DNA of 64,000 nt from Pseudomonas lalucatii. GTDB lineage: Bacteria; Pseudomonadota; Gammaproteobacteria; Pseudomonadales; Pseudomonadaceae. The stretch covers positions 930,001-994,000 of the forward strand of contig NZ_JADPMV010000002.1 in NCBI RefSeq assembly GCF_018398425.1, written 5' to 3'. The stretch's first letter is position 1, and the number at the start of each line of letters is the position of its first letter. The translations under genes and the position numbers were made by a program. Positions 10,386-19,132 of the stretch are shown in pieces. A model generated the notes under the pieces. The model did not search any database. It was not told the origin of the DNA and saw only the letters and a program-made list of their open reading frames with translations.

Positions 10386-11390
10386 CTACCAGCCGACGCC
10401 GAAGCCCAGGCTGTAGTGGGTCTCGTCCAGCTCGCCGTCGGCGCCGCTGACCAGGTCCTTCTCCGCCTTCATGTGCAGCGAGGCCCAGTCCGTCATCTTG
10501 TAGCGCAGGCCGACCGCGGCATCCAGGGTGTAGTCGGCGACATTGGCCAGCGGCTTGCCGACCTCGCCGCTGCTGAACAGCTCCACGGACTTGCCGACCA
10601 GGTAGCGGTTGTAGTCCCACTTGGTGCTCAGGGCGTAGAAGTTCTCCTTCTGGCCATCGGCGAAGCGGTAGTCGCTGCGGTTGAGCAGGCCGGTGACCGA
10701 GAAGGCGCCCAGCTCGTCGTCCCAGAACTGGTAGCCGGGGCCGGTACCGAGGGTGCGCTGGCGCTCCAGCTCCTCGATCTGGTCATGCTTGTACTCCAGG
10801 CGCCCCTGCCAGAACCAGTGCTCGTCGAGGAAACGGTCCAGGGCGTACTCGGCGTTCCAGTTGTCGGTGGACACCAGGTCGTCCTGGTACTGGCGGTTGT
10901 AGCCGGCCTCCGCGTTGTGCCGCCACAGGCCGTGGCGCGCCTGGGTCTTCAGGTCGATGTCGTAGTCGTCGCTGTCCGCTTCGCCGCGCTTGTAGTCCAG
11001 CGCCGCGTCGATATTGCCCTTCCAGGTCAGGTCCTCGACCAGCGGCTTGGGCTTCATGATCTGCTCGATGCTGGCCAGTTCGACGGTGCGCGGCGTCTCG
11101 CCATTGGCCAGGATGACCTTGCCCGGCTCGGCGGCCTGCAGGCTCTTGGCGCGCTCGCCGCGCACCGCGTCTTCCTTGATCAGCAGCTCCTGGTCGCTCT
11201 CCAGGGTGGCAACCTTGTTCCAGTCCAGGGCGATCGCGCCGCCGTAGTCGGTCTTCAGCAGCAGTTTGCCGCCATCGAAGAACTTGATCGTGCCGGTGAG
11301 GCGATCGCCGTTCTTCAACCAGACGGTATCGGCCAGCAGCGGAGGAGTGGCCAGGGTGAGGGCCAGGCACAGCAGGGATCGGGAAGACAT
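10386..11390 (-). CDS. DUF481 family outer-membrane-type protein (copy 1 of a tandem pair)
   Basis: The 334-residue product starts with a signal peptide (MSSRSLLCLALTLATPPLLA, cleavage before DTVWL). The N-terminal third carries a domain with WLKNGDRLTGTI and KLLLKTDYGGAIALDW. The C-terminal part is rich in alternating aromatic/polar strands and ends GFGVGW, as for beta-barrels of the DUF481/YdiY family. The function of the family is unknown. It is a paralogue of the next gene upstream: both share ADTVWL.NGDRL, the GPGY.FWDDELG stretch and the GVGW end. It lies 119 bases downstream of that gene, on the same strand. Confidence 0.85.
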   Translation of the reverse strand: MSSRSLLCLALTLATPPLLADTVWLKNGDRLTGTIKFFDGGKLLLKTDYGGAIALDWNKVATLESDQELLIKEDAVRGERAKSLQAAEPGKVILANGETPRTVELASIEQIMKPKPLVEDLTWKGNIDAALDYKRGEADSDDYDIDLKTQARHGLWRHNAEAGYNRQYQDDLVSTDNWNAEYALDRFLDEHWFWQGRLEYKHDQIEELERQRTLGTGPGYQFWDDELGAFSVTGLLNRSDYRFADGQKENFYALSTKWDYNRYLVGKSVELFSSGEVGKPLANVADYTLDAAVGLRYKMTDWASLHMKAEKDLVSGADGELDETHYSLGFGVGW

Positions 11391-11509
11391 GGGAAAGGCC
11401 GGAATTGCTCGGGTTCGTGAAAGGTCGGGCATTATCCGCGGGCCCGACGCCTGAGCAAGGACTGACCGACGGAAACCACGCGAGTTCCGCCCCGGCGACC
11501 AACGCGCCG

Positions 11510-12508
11510 CTACCAGCCGACCCCGAGGCCGATCAGGTAATGGCGCTCGGAGGTGCTCTGGCCCAGGCCGCGGATCTGCTCCAGCTCGTACAGCAGGGAC
11601 AGGCGCGCCCAGCTGTTCAGGCGGTAGCGCAGGCCGAACTCGCTGTCGAACACATAGTCGACCGCCGCGATCTCCGGCACCTGCAGCTCGGCATTGCTGT
11701 ACAGCTCCAGGCGGGTGCCCCACAGCAGGCGCTTGTAGTCCCACTCCAGGGAGAGGGAGTCGAATGTCCGGGCGCCGCTCCGGGACTCCAGCTGCACCCG
11801 GTTGAGCTGGCCGATCAGGTCGAAGCGGCCCAGTTCGTCGTCCCAGAAGCGATAACCGGGCCCACTGCCGAGGATGCGCTGGCGGGTGAAGAACTCGAAG
11901 CCGTCCTCCGCCTGCTCCACCCCGGTGCGCCAGAACCAGTGGCGATTGAAGAAGCGGTCGAGGTCGTACTCCAGGCGCCAGTTGTCGTCGACCTCGCGGC
12001 CGTTCCTGGTCTCGCGCTCCAGCTCGCCGGTCAGCACGTGGCGCCAGCGCCCGTGTTCGACGCGGCTGTTGCCCTTGACCCGCCACTCGTCGCGATCATC
12101 CTGATTGCGCTCCATGTCCAGCTTGGCGTCGAGGTTGCCCTCCCACACCAGATCCCGCAGCAGTGGCCGCGGCGGCACCAGACGGGTGATGCTGGCCAAG
12201 GGGACGGTCTCGGTGGTCGTGTCGATCACCCGCACCATGCCGCTGCCGGCCGCGGCCAACTGTCGGCTGTGCTGGCTGTCCAACCCTCGACGGCGCAGCA
12301 GCAGGGGCTTGTCCGAACGCAGGGTATCGATATCCTGCCAATCGATGAGCACCTGCCCGGCATAGCGGGTCTTGAGGGCCAGCTTGCCGCCGTCGAGCAG
12401 CACGATCTCGCCGCTCAGACGGTCGCCGTTGGCCAGCCAAACGGTGTCGGCCCACAGCGGCGAGACCAGGGTGAACAGCATGGAGAAGGACAGGATGCGC
12501 AGCAGCAT
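11510..12508 (-). CDS. DUF481 family outer-membrane-type protein (copy 2 of a tandem pair)
   Basis: The 332-residue product has a signal peptide (MLLRILSFSMLFTLVSPLWA), then DTVWLANGDRLSGEIVLLDG. It ends with the same aromatic GLGVGW terminus as its neighbour. GSGPGYRFWDDELGRFDLIG matches the copy-1 sequence closely. I chose the ATG at 12508 for its proper signal peptide; the frame is open 20 codons further upstream. The ATG overlaps that of the divergent alkyltransferase-like gene (shared CATG), so the promoters of each gene must lie inside the other's coding sequence, or the true start of one is elsewhere. Confidence 0.83.
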   Translation of the reverse strand: MLLRILSFSMLFTLVSPLWADTVWLANGDRLSGEIVLLDGGKLALKTRYAGQVLIDWQDIDTLRSDKPLLLRRRGLDSQHSRQLAAAGSGMVRVIDTTTETVPLASITRLVPPRPLLRDLVWEGNLDAKLDMERNQDDRDEWRVKGNSRVEHGRWRHVLTGELERETRNGREVDDNWRLEYDLDRFFNRHWFWRTGVEQAEDGFEFFTRQRILGSGPGYRFWDDELGRFDLIGQLNRVQLESRSGARTFDSLSLEWDYKRLLWGTRLELYSNAELQVPEIAAVDYVFDSEFGLRYRLNSWARLSLLYELEQIRGLGQSTSERHYLIGLGVGW

Positions 12509-12899
12509 GAACACTCGACCGCTCGGGGAACAGGGGCAAGCCGCCAAGCATGCCGCCTCCGCCCTCACGGCGGCAAGCCGGCAGGCGCGGCGCGAGGCGC
12601 TCTACCTGGCGCTGGCCCAGGTGCCGGCCGGCAAGGTGGTGAGCTACGGCCAGCTGGCCGAACTGGCCGGCCTCGGTCGGGCGGCGCGCTGGGTCGGGCG
12701 CACCCTCGGCCAGCTGCCGGACGGCAGCAGCCTGCCCTGGCACCGGGTGGTCGCCGCCGGCGGCCGCCTCAGCCTGCCGGCGGGCAGCCCCTCCGGCGCC
12801 GAGCAGCGGGCCCGTCTGCGCGCCGAGGGCGTGCTGGTCCACGACGACCGGGTGGATATCCGACGGCACGGCTGGCGCCCGATGGAGCACAGCGGTTAG
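12507..12899 (+). CDS. Alkyltransferase-like protein (MGMT/Ogt DNA-binding fold without catalytic Cys)
   Basis: From the chosen ATG the protein is 130 residues. The region from about 30 to 110 is the DNA-binding domain of O6-alkylguanine-DNA alkyltransferases: YLALAQVPAGKVVSYGQLAEL, GRAARWVGRTLG, then PWHRVVAAGG. In active enzymes the last motif is PCHRV; here Trp replaces the acceptor Cys. This is typical of alkyltransferase-like (ATL) proteins, which bind alkylated guanines and flag them for nucleotide excision repair rather than repairing them. An in-frame ATG at 12480 is an alternative start. The first 25 residues look non-conserved, so the real start is uncertain. Confidence 0.8.
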   Translation: MNTRPLGEQGQAAKHAASALTAASRQARREALYLALAQVPAGKVVSYGQLAELAGLGRAARWVGRTLGQLPDGSSLPWHRVVAAGGRLSLPAGSPSGAEQRARLRAEGVLVHDDRVDIRRHGWRPMEHSG

Positions 12900-12942
12900 A
12901 GTGCGGCCTTTGTCAGATCATCCCCAGGCCGAAAACCGCCCA

Positions 12943-14487
12943 ATGCCTCGAAAAAGCTGGCGCGATGCCATCGCCGCCTACTCCAGCCCCGCCACGCTGG
13001 TGCTCCTGCTCCTCGGCTTCGCCGCCGGCCTGCCCTACATGCTGGTGTTCTCGACCCTGTCGGTCTGGCTGCGCGAGGCGGGCGTGGCCCGCGAGACCAT
13101 CGGCTTCGCCAGCCTGATCGGCCTGGCCTACGCCTTCAAATGGGTATGGTCGCCGTTGCTCGACCAGTGGCGCCTGCCGCTGCTCGGCCGGATGGGCCGC
13201 CGCCGCTCCTGGCTGGTGCTGTCCCAGGTGCTGATCGCCAGCGGCCTGGTCGGCATGGCCCTGTGCGACCCGCAGACCCACCTGACCTGGCTGATCGCCC
13301 TGGCGGTGCTGGTGGCCTTCGCCTCCGCCACCCAGGACATCGCCATCGACGCCTACCGCCTGGAGATCGTCGACAACAGCCGCCAGGCGGCACTGGCGGC
13401 CAGCTACATGGCCGGCTACCGGATCGCCGCCCTGCTGGCCACCGCCGGCGCCCTGTATTTCGCCGAGGGCTTCGGTTCCACCGTGCTGAGCTACCAGCAC
13501 AGCGCCTGGGCCGGCACCTACCTGGTGTTCGCCCTGCTGATGCTGCCGGGCCTGCTGACCAGCCTGTGGATGCGCGAACCGCCGGTACCGCTGAAGACCC
13601 AGTTGGCCGCGGCGCGCTACGGCTTCAGCCACCAGATGGTCTCGGTGCTGGTGCTGATCGTCCTGCTGGTCTCGGTGCCGGCGATGTTCACCCAGCTCTA
13701 CCACACCGACTTCGCCAGCCTGGTGCGCGGCGAGGCCAGCCTGCTCGACCTGCTGCTGGAGGACCGCGCCTTCCTGCGTGCCCTGCTCTACACCATCCTC
13801 ACCGGCCTGTGCCTGTCGACCATGGGCCGCCGCGGCCTGGCGCCGGTGCTGACCCCGGTCAACGACTTCATCGTCCGCTACCGCTGGCAGGCCCTGCTGC
13901 TGCTCGGGCTGATCGCCACCTACCGCATGTCCGACACCGTCATGGGGGTGATGGCCAACGTCTTCTATATCGACCAGGGCTTCACCAAGGACCAGATCGC
14001 CAGCGTCAGCAAGCTGTTCGGCCTGGTCATGACCCTGCTCGGCGCCGGCGTCGGCGGCCTGCTGATCGTGCGCTTCGGCATCCTGCCGATCCTGTTCATC
14101 GGCGGCGTCGCCTCGGCCGCCACCAACCTGCTGTTCCTCATGCTCGCCGACATGGGCCCGCACCTGCAGATGCTGGTCCTGACCATCAGCGCCGACAACT
14201 TCAGCGGCGGCCTGGCCACGGCGGCCTTCGTCGCCTACCTGTCGAGCCTGACCAACCTGAAGTTCTCCGCCACCCAGTACGCCCTGCTCAGCTCGATCAT
14301 GCTCCTGCTGCCGCGGCTGATCGGCGGCTACTCCGGGGTGATGGTGGAGAAGCTCGGCTACGCCCAGTTCTTCCTCGCCACCGCCCTGCTCGGCATCCCC
14401 ACGCTGATCCTGATCGTCCTCCAGTGGCGCCGCGAGGGTCCCCAGGCCAATGGCTCGGCCCCGGTCGCACCGCCGGAGCAGGCGTGA
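12943..14487 (+). CDS. ampG: Muropeptide permease AmpG (MFS transporter)
   Basis: The 514-residue product is an integral membrane MFS transporter that imports GlcNAc-anhydroMurNAc peptides from the periplasm for cell wall recycling. In Pseudomonas this also feeds the AmpR signal for beta-lactamase induction. It begins MPRKSWRDAIAAYSSPATL, then LLGFAAGLPYMLVFSTLSVWLREAGV and AYAFKWVWSPLLDQW, which are AmpG family hallmarks. ASATQDIAIDAYRLEIV (about 128-144) is the conserved loop region. I chose the ATG at 12943; a GTG at 12901 in frame is less convincing. The C-terminus is about 80 residues shorter than I recall for P. aeruginosa AmpG. Confidence 0.92.
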   Translation: MPRKSWRDAIAAYSSPATLVLLLLGFAAGLPYMLVFSTLSVWLREAGVARETIGFASLIGLAYAFKWVWSPLLDQWRLPLLGRMGRRRSWLVLSQVLIASGLVGMALCDPQTHLTWLIALAVLVAFASATQDIAIDAYRLEIVDNSRQAALAASYMAGYRIAALLATAGALYFAEGFGSTVLSYQHSAWAGTYLVFALLMLPGLLTSLWMREPPVPLKTQLAAARYGFSHQMVSVLVLIVLLVSVPAMFTQLYHTDFASLVRGEASLLDLLLEDRAFLRALLYTILTGLCLSTMGRRGLAPVLTPVNDFIVRYRWQALLLLGLIATYRMSDTVMGVMANVFYIDQGFTKDQIASVSKLFGLVMTLLGAGVGGLLIVRFGILPILFIGGVASAATNLLFLMLADMGPHLQMLVLTISADNFSGGLATAAFVAYLSSLTNLKFSATQYALLSSIMLLLPRLIGGYSGVMVEKLGYAQFFLATALLGIPTLILIVLQWRREGPQANGSAPVAPPEQA

Positions 14488-14796
14488 GCGCCGGGCCGGC
14501 CAGCGCGGGCGGGAACGGACCTTGCAAGCAAGTCCGACGCGCAGCGCCGGCCTGATGGCCAGCCGCGCCCCGCACCACCAGCCCTGCTGCAGCGCGAGCG
14601 CCTCTAGCCGGTCGCTCGCCGCGTTCGCCGGAGCCCCACGTCCGGCCAGGGAGAAGGGTACACAGGCGCAGGCGCTGGGCAGGATGGTAACCCCGGCCGT
14701 TACCGAACCCGCGGTCGCGCGCCGTCACTCGAGAGGCAGTACGGAGGCAGCCCCCGGCGGCTGACTCGCCTGACATTCTTCAAGACAAGGCAGCTT
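14488..14796 (+). other. Intergenic region ampG-inaA without a gene
   Basis: No open frame with a plausible start and ribosome site was found in these 309 bases, and no terminator with a T-run. The one structured element is an inverted repeat, GGTAAC and GTTACC around a 7-base CCCGGCC centre, at 14686-14704, roughly 95 bases before the next start. Confidence 0.5.
14686..14704. repeat. Inverted repeat upstream of the InaA-like gene
   Basis: Six-base arms GGTAAC and GTTACC with a 7-base spacer. The size and spacing suit a dimeric repressor or activator site, but I do not recognise the motif. Confidence 0.35.
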
Positions 14797-15510
14797 ATGA
14801 AAGCAGATTCCGATTCAGCGACGATCGCCATGGATGGCATCCTCGACAGCTGGTGGCAGCGCCAGGGCGACTGGGTAGAGCCCCCCAACGAGCGGCGCGG
14901 CGGCGCCAGCGGCGTGCAGCGCATCCGCGACGAGCAGAACCGCCTGCTCTATGCCAAGCGCCAGACCGGCCACCTCTACCGCAGCCTGCGCCACCCCTTC
15001 GGCCGCCCCACCGTGCTGCGCGAGTTCGATGCCCTGCGCGGCGCCCACCGGGCCGGGGTCCGGGTGCCCGAGATCGTCTACTGCGCCGCCGAGCACGGCC
15101 GCCAGGGCTGGCGCGGCCTGCTGGTCACCGCCGCCCTGGAGGGCTTCCAGCCAATCGAGGACTGGTACGCCGAGGGGGGGCGCGAGCGCCACGGCGAACG
15201 CCTGCACAGCCGGCTGCTGCAGCAGGTGGCCAGCAACCTGGCCCAGTTGCACCGGGCCCGCTGGCAGCATGGCTGCCTGTATATCAAGCACATCTTCGTG
15301 AGGGTCAGCGGCGAGGGCGAGAGCGCCCGCGCGGAAGCCGCGCTGCTCGACCTGGAGAAATGCCGCCGCCGGCTGACGCCGGCCCGGGCCGCCCTGCACG
15401 ATATGCGTCAGCTCAGGCGCCACTCCTCGTGGAGCGAGGCCGATTGGCAACGGCTGCTCGACGCCTATCGCGCGGCCTATGGCCGCGACCTCAGGGGTTT
15501 GCCGAGCTAG
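14797..15510 (+). CDS. InaA/Kdo-kinase-like lipopolysaccharide kinase family protein
   Basis: The 237-residue protein resembles the small protein-kinase-like family (WaaP/KdkA/InaA) that includes LPS core kinases. An N-lobe strand contains YAKRQTGHLY with a likely ATP-site Lys. A modified catalytic loop (HRARWQHGCLYIKHIFV, about 150-168) is followed by LLDLEKCRRR (about 183-192) in place of the metal-binding DFG. In Pseudomonas inaA is an acid-inducible gene of unknown substrate. It stands alone, away from the LPS core cluster. M12 at 14830 is an alternative start. Confidence 0.8.
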   Translation: MKADSDSATIAMDGILDSWWQRQGDWVEPPNERRGGASGVQRIRDEQNRLLYAKRQTGHLYRSLRHPFGRPTVLREFDALRGAHRAGVRVPEIVYCAAEHGRQGWRGLLVTAALEGFQPIEDWYAEGGRERHGERLHSRLLQQVASNLAQLHRARWQHGCLYIKHIFVRVSGEGESARAEAALLDLEKCRRRLTPARAALHDMRQLRRHSSWSEADWQRLLDAYRAAYGRDLRGLPS

Positions 15511-15546
15511 ATCGGGCTCGCCCCGAGGTCATCTGGATGCGGGCGC

Positions 15547-16374
15547 TCAGCCCGCCTGCAGCAGGTGCACCACCCGCTGCGGGAACGGAATGCCGATGCC
15601 AGCCTGCTCCAGGCGCTCCTTGGCCAGTTCGGTGAACTCGAAGGTCACCGGCCAGAAGTCCGCCGTCTCCACCCACACCCGCAGCGCCAGGTCGACCGAG
15701 CTCTCGCCCAGGCCCACCACGTAGACCACCGGCGCCGGGTCCTTGAGCACCCGCGCGTCCTCGGCGATCTGCAGCAACACCTCGCGGGCCTTCTTGATAT
15801 CGCTGGAATAGTCGATGCCCACCTTGATCTCGGCACGGCGCTTCGGCTCACGGGAATAATTGGTGATGTGGCCGTTGGACAGGCTGCCGTTGGGCACTAT
15901 CACCACCTTGTTGTCCGCGGTCTTCAGCGTGGTGTGGAAGATCTGAATGCTGTCGACGCTGCCGGACACGCCCTGCGCCTCGATCCAGTCGCCGGCGCGA
16001 AACGGGCGGAACAGCAGGATCAGCACGCCGCCGGCGAAGTTCGCCAGGCTGCCCTGCAGGGCCAGGCCGATGGCCAGGCCGGCGGCACCTATCGCCGCGA
16101 TGAACGAGGTGGTCTCCACCCCCACCATCGAGGCCACGCTGACCAGCAGCAGCACCTTGAGGATGATGCCGGCCAGGCTGCCGATGAAACCGTGCAGGGC
16201 ACGGTCGACGTTGCGCCTGGCCATCAGGCCGCCGACCTTGCGGGTCAGGGTGTTGATCAGCCACCAGCCGATCAGCAGGGTCAGCAGCGCCAGGGTCAGC
16301 TTGCCGCTGTAGTTCAGTACCACCGGCAGCCAGGTCTCCGACATCTTCAGCAGTTGCTCGAGGCTCATTTCCAT
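15547..16374 (-). CDS. mscS: Small-conductance mechanosensitive channel MscS
   Basis: The 275-residue length and three N-terminal membrane helices (about 15-35, 55-75, 85-115) match E. coli MscS. The pore helix TM3 is highly conserved: AAIGAAGLAIGLALQGSLAN, then FAGGVLILLFRPFRAGDWIE. The cytoplasmic cage follows with QIFHTTLKTADNKVVIVPNGSLSNG. The channel opens on membrane tension and releases solutes during osmotic downshock. The chosen ATG has AAGGAG six bases upstream; a second ATG two codons later is also possible. Confidence 0.95.
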   Translation of the reverse strand: MEMSLEQLLKMSETWLPVVLNYSGKLTLALLTLLIGWWLINTLTRKVGGLMARRNVDRALHGFIGSLAGIILKVLLLVSVASMVGVETTSFIAAIGAAGLAIGLALQGSLANFAGGVLILLFRPFRAGDWIEAQGVSGSVDSIQIFHTTLKTADNKVVIVPNGSLSNGHITNYSREPKRRAEIKVGIDYSSDIKKAREVLLQIAEDARVLKDPAPVVYVVGLGESSVDLALRVWVETADFWPVTFEFTELAKERLEQAGIGIPFPQRVVHLLQAG

Positions 16375-16429
16375 TCTCCGCTCCTTCTCGCTCGTTCGTC
16401 CGCCATGGGTCTGCCAACCCATGAAACAC

Positions 16430-16455
16430 GACCGCCATGGCGAGCCATGGCGGTC
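16430..16455. repeat. Strong hairpin between yajQ and mscS
   Basis: An 11-bp perfect stem, GACCGCCATGG and complement, surrounds a 4-base loop. It lies 59 bases after the yajQ stop and 56 bases before the mscS start. The T content after it on the minus strand is low (CGTGTTT), so it is a weak terminator at best, or a processing or stability element in a yajQ-mscS transcript. Confidence 0.55.
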
Positions 16456-16513
16456 AAAGTGCTATCACCCTTGCTGCGACGCCCGCGCCGCGCAGAGGTT
16501 CAATCATTCGCAG

Positions 16514-16993
16514 TCAGTCGCGAAAATTGTTGAACTGCAGCGGCATGCCGAAGTCCTTGGCGCGCAGGCTGGCGATGCACTCCTGCAGGTCGTCGCGCTT
16601 CTTGCCGGTGATGCGCACCTGCTCGCCCTGGATCGCGGCCTGCACCTTGAGCTTGCCGTCCTTGATATGGGCGACGATCTTCTTCGCCAGCTCCTTGTCG
16701 ATGCCTTCGCGCAGGGTCACCTCCTGCTTGACGCTCTTGCCCGAGGGGTAGGCGTCCTTGAACTCCAGGCACTGCACGTCGACCTTGCGCTTGACCAGGC
16801 AGAGCTTGAGAATCTCCAGCATCTGCTCCAGCTGGAAATCGGCATCGGCGGTCAGGTTGACGGTCAGTTCCTTCAACTCGAAGCTGCCTTTGCCACGCAG
16901 GTCGTAGCGGCGCTCCAGCTCCTTGATGGCATTGTCCACGGCGTTGGTGACTTCGTGTTTGTCCAGCTCGGACACCACGTCGAATGAGGGCAT
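16514..16993 (-). CDS. yajQ: YajQ family nucleotide-binding protein
   Basis: The 159-residue product starts [22 protein letters not shown] and contains [14 protein letters not shown], both characteristic of YajQ (UPF0234). Members have two ferredoxin-like domains. Some in Xanthomonas and Pseudomonas bind cyclic di-GMP, and the family also binds tRNA and nucleotides. The start was set at MPSF because it matches the family start and AGGAGG lies upstream. It is a single gene or a short operon with mscS. Confidence 0.95.
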   Translation of the reverse strand: MPSFDVVSELDKHEVTNAVDNAIKELERRYDLRGKGSFELKELTVNLTADADFQLEQMLEILKLCLVKRKVDVQCLEFKDAYPSGKSVKQEVTLREGIDKELAKKIVAHIKDGKLKVQAAIQGEQVRITGKKRDDLQECIASLRAKDFGMPLQFNNFRD

Positions 16994-17143
16994 GGGCTTC
17001 CTCCTGATAAACGGCGCGACCCAAATCACGGACCGGGCACGCCTGGCTTGACGGTGAAAAAACCGAGCCAGTATATATCCTTAGCCATACACACTGCCCG
17101 GCGAAGTACCGGGCCCACGTGACTTTCCTGCGAGCCTGCCGCC

Positions 17144-18109
17144 ATGCCCAACCCTCATCTCAGCATCCTGGTGGTGGATGACGCCAAGTTTTCCAGCGCC
17201 ATGATCGGCCGCGCCCTGAGCCAGGCCGGCTACCAGGACCTGCGCTTCGCCAACAGCGCCGCCGAGGCCATCCGGCAGCTCGAGCAGCGCCCGGCCAGCG
17301 TGCTGCTGGCGGACTGGCTGATGCCGGAGATGGACGGCCTCGAGCTGACCGGACGGGTACGCCAGCTGGACGAGATGACCGAGCACTACACCTACGTCAT
17401 GCTGCTGACCGGCAAGGAAGGCGAGAACGTGCTGGGCGAGGCCTTCGACCGCGGTGTGGACGACTTCGTCAGCAAGGCGGCGATGAACGAACAGCTGGTG
17501 CCGCGGGTATTCGCCGCCGACCGCCTGTGCAACACCCTGCAGCGCCTGCTCCAGGAGAATCGCCTGCTGACGCAGAACATCTCCAGCCTGGAGCAGCGCA
17601 ATCTGGTCGACCCGCTGACCGGCCTGGGCAATTCGCGCTATCTGCAGCAGAAGCTGCAAGACAGCCTGCGCCAGATCGAATCCCGCGGCGGTGCGCTGTG
17701 CTACCTGCTGATCGGCCTGCAGGAGGCCGAAGCGCTGCGGCGCCAGCACGGCCAGGACCTCTACAACGAGCTGCTGCACGGCGCCGCCCGACGCCTGCAG
17801 CAGCTGGTGCGGCCGCTGGACGTGCTGGTGCGCCTGGACGACCGGCACTTCGCCCTGCTCACCCTCCCCGTCGACCTGCAGGACTGTTCGCCCGGCAGCT
17901 TCCGCCGCCTGCATGAAGGCCTGAACCTCAAGGCGTTCAAGACCAGCGAGGGCTTCATCGGCCTCAAGGCCGGCCTCAGCCTGGTCAGCCTCGACGGCAA
18001 GACCCTGCCGGTCGACCCGGACAGCCTGCTTCAGCAGGCCGCCCGCCTGCTGCCCGAGTCCTATGCCAGCGGCCGGATCGCCGCCCTGCGCCTGCCGCCG
18101 CGGCACTAG
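17144..18109 (+). CDS. Response regulator with receiver and degenerate GGDEF domain
   Basis: The 321-residue protein has an N-terminal receiver domain (about 6-125) with acidic Asp12/Asp13, phospho-acceptor Asp57 in LLADWLMPEMDG, Thr89 and Lys111. It is linked by a coiled segment (about 130-152) to a GGDEF-fold domain starting VDPLTGLGNSRYLQQKL. The catalytic motif is not GGDEF but LDDRHF (231-236), so diguanylate cyclase activity is very unlikely. It may act as a degenerate sensor or protein interaction module. It lies upstream of panE and a sensor kinase on the same strand, and that kinase is its probable partner. Confidence 0.88.
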   Translation: MPNPHLSILVVDDAKFSSAMIGRALSQAGYQDLRFANSAAEAIRQLEQRPASVLLADWLMPEMDGLELTGRVRQLDEMTEHYTYVMLLTGKEGENVLGEAFDRGVDDFVSKAAMNEQLVPRVFAADRLCNTLQRLLQENRLLTQNISSLEQRNLVDPLTGLGNSRYLQQKLQDSLRQIESRGGALCYLLIGLQEAEALRRQHGQDLYNELLHGAARRLQQLVRPLDVLVRLDDRHFALLTLPVDLQDCSPGSFRRLHEGLNLKAFKTSEGFIGLKAGLSLVSLDGKTLPVDPDSLLQQAARLLPESYASGRIAALRLPPRH

Positions 18110-19084
<975 letters not shown>

Positions 19085-19132
19085 GGCCCGCGTTAACCTG
19101 CCCGCACCTCCGCCACCGCGACTCGCCCGCCC

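Noticed and set aside
12901..12942. GTG start giving AmpG 14 extra residues
   Set aside because: The added residues have no family similarity, and the ATG at 12943 begins the usual Pro-Lys-Ser-Trp AmpG N-terminus.
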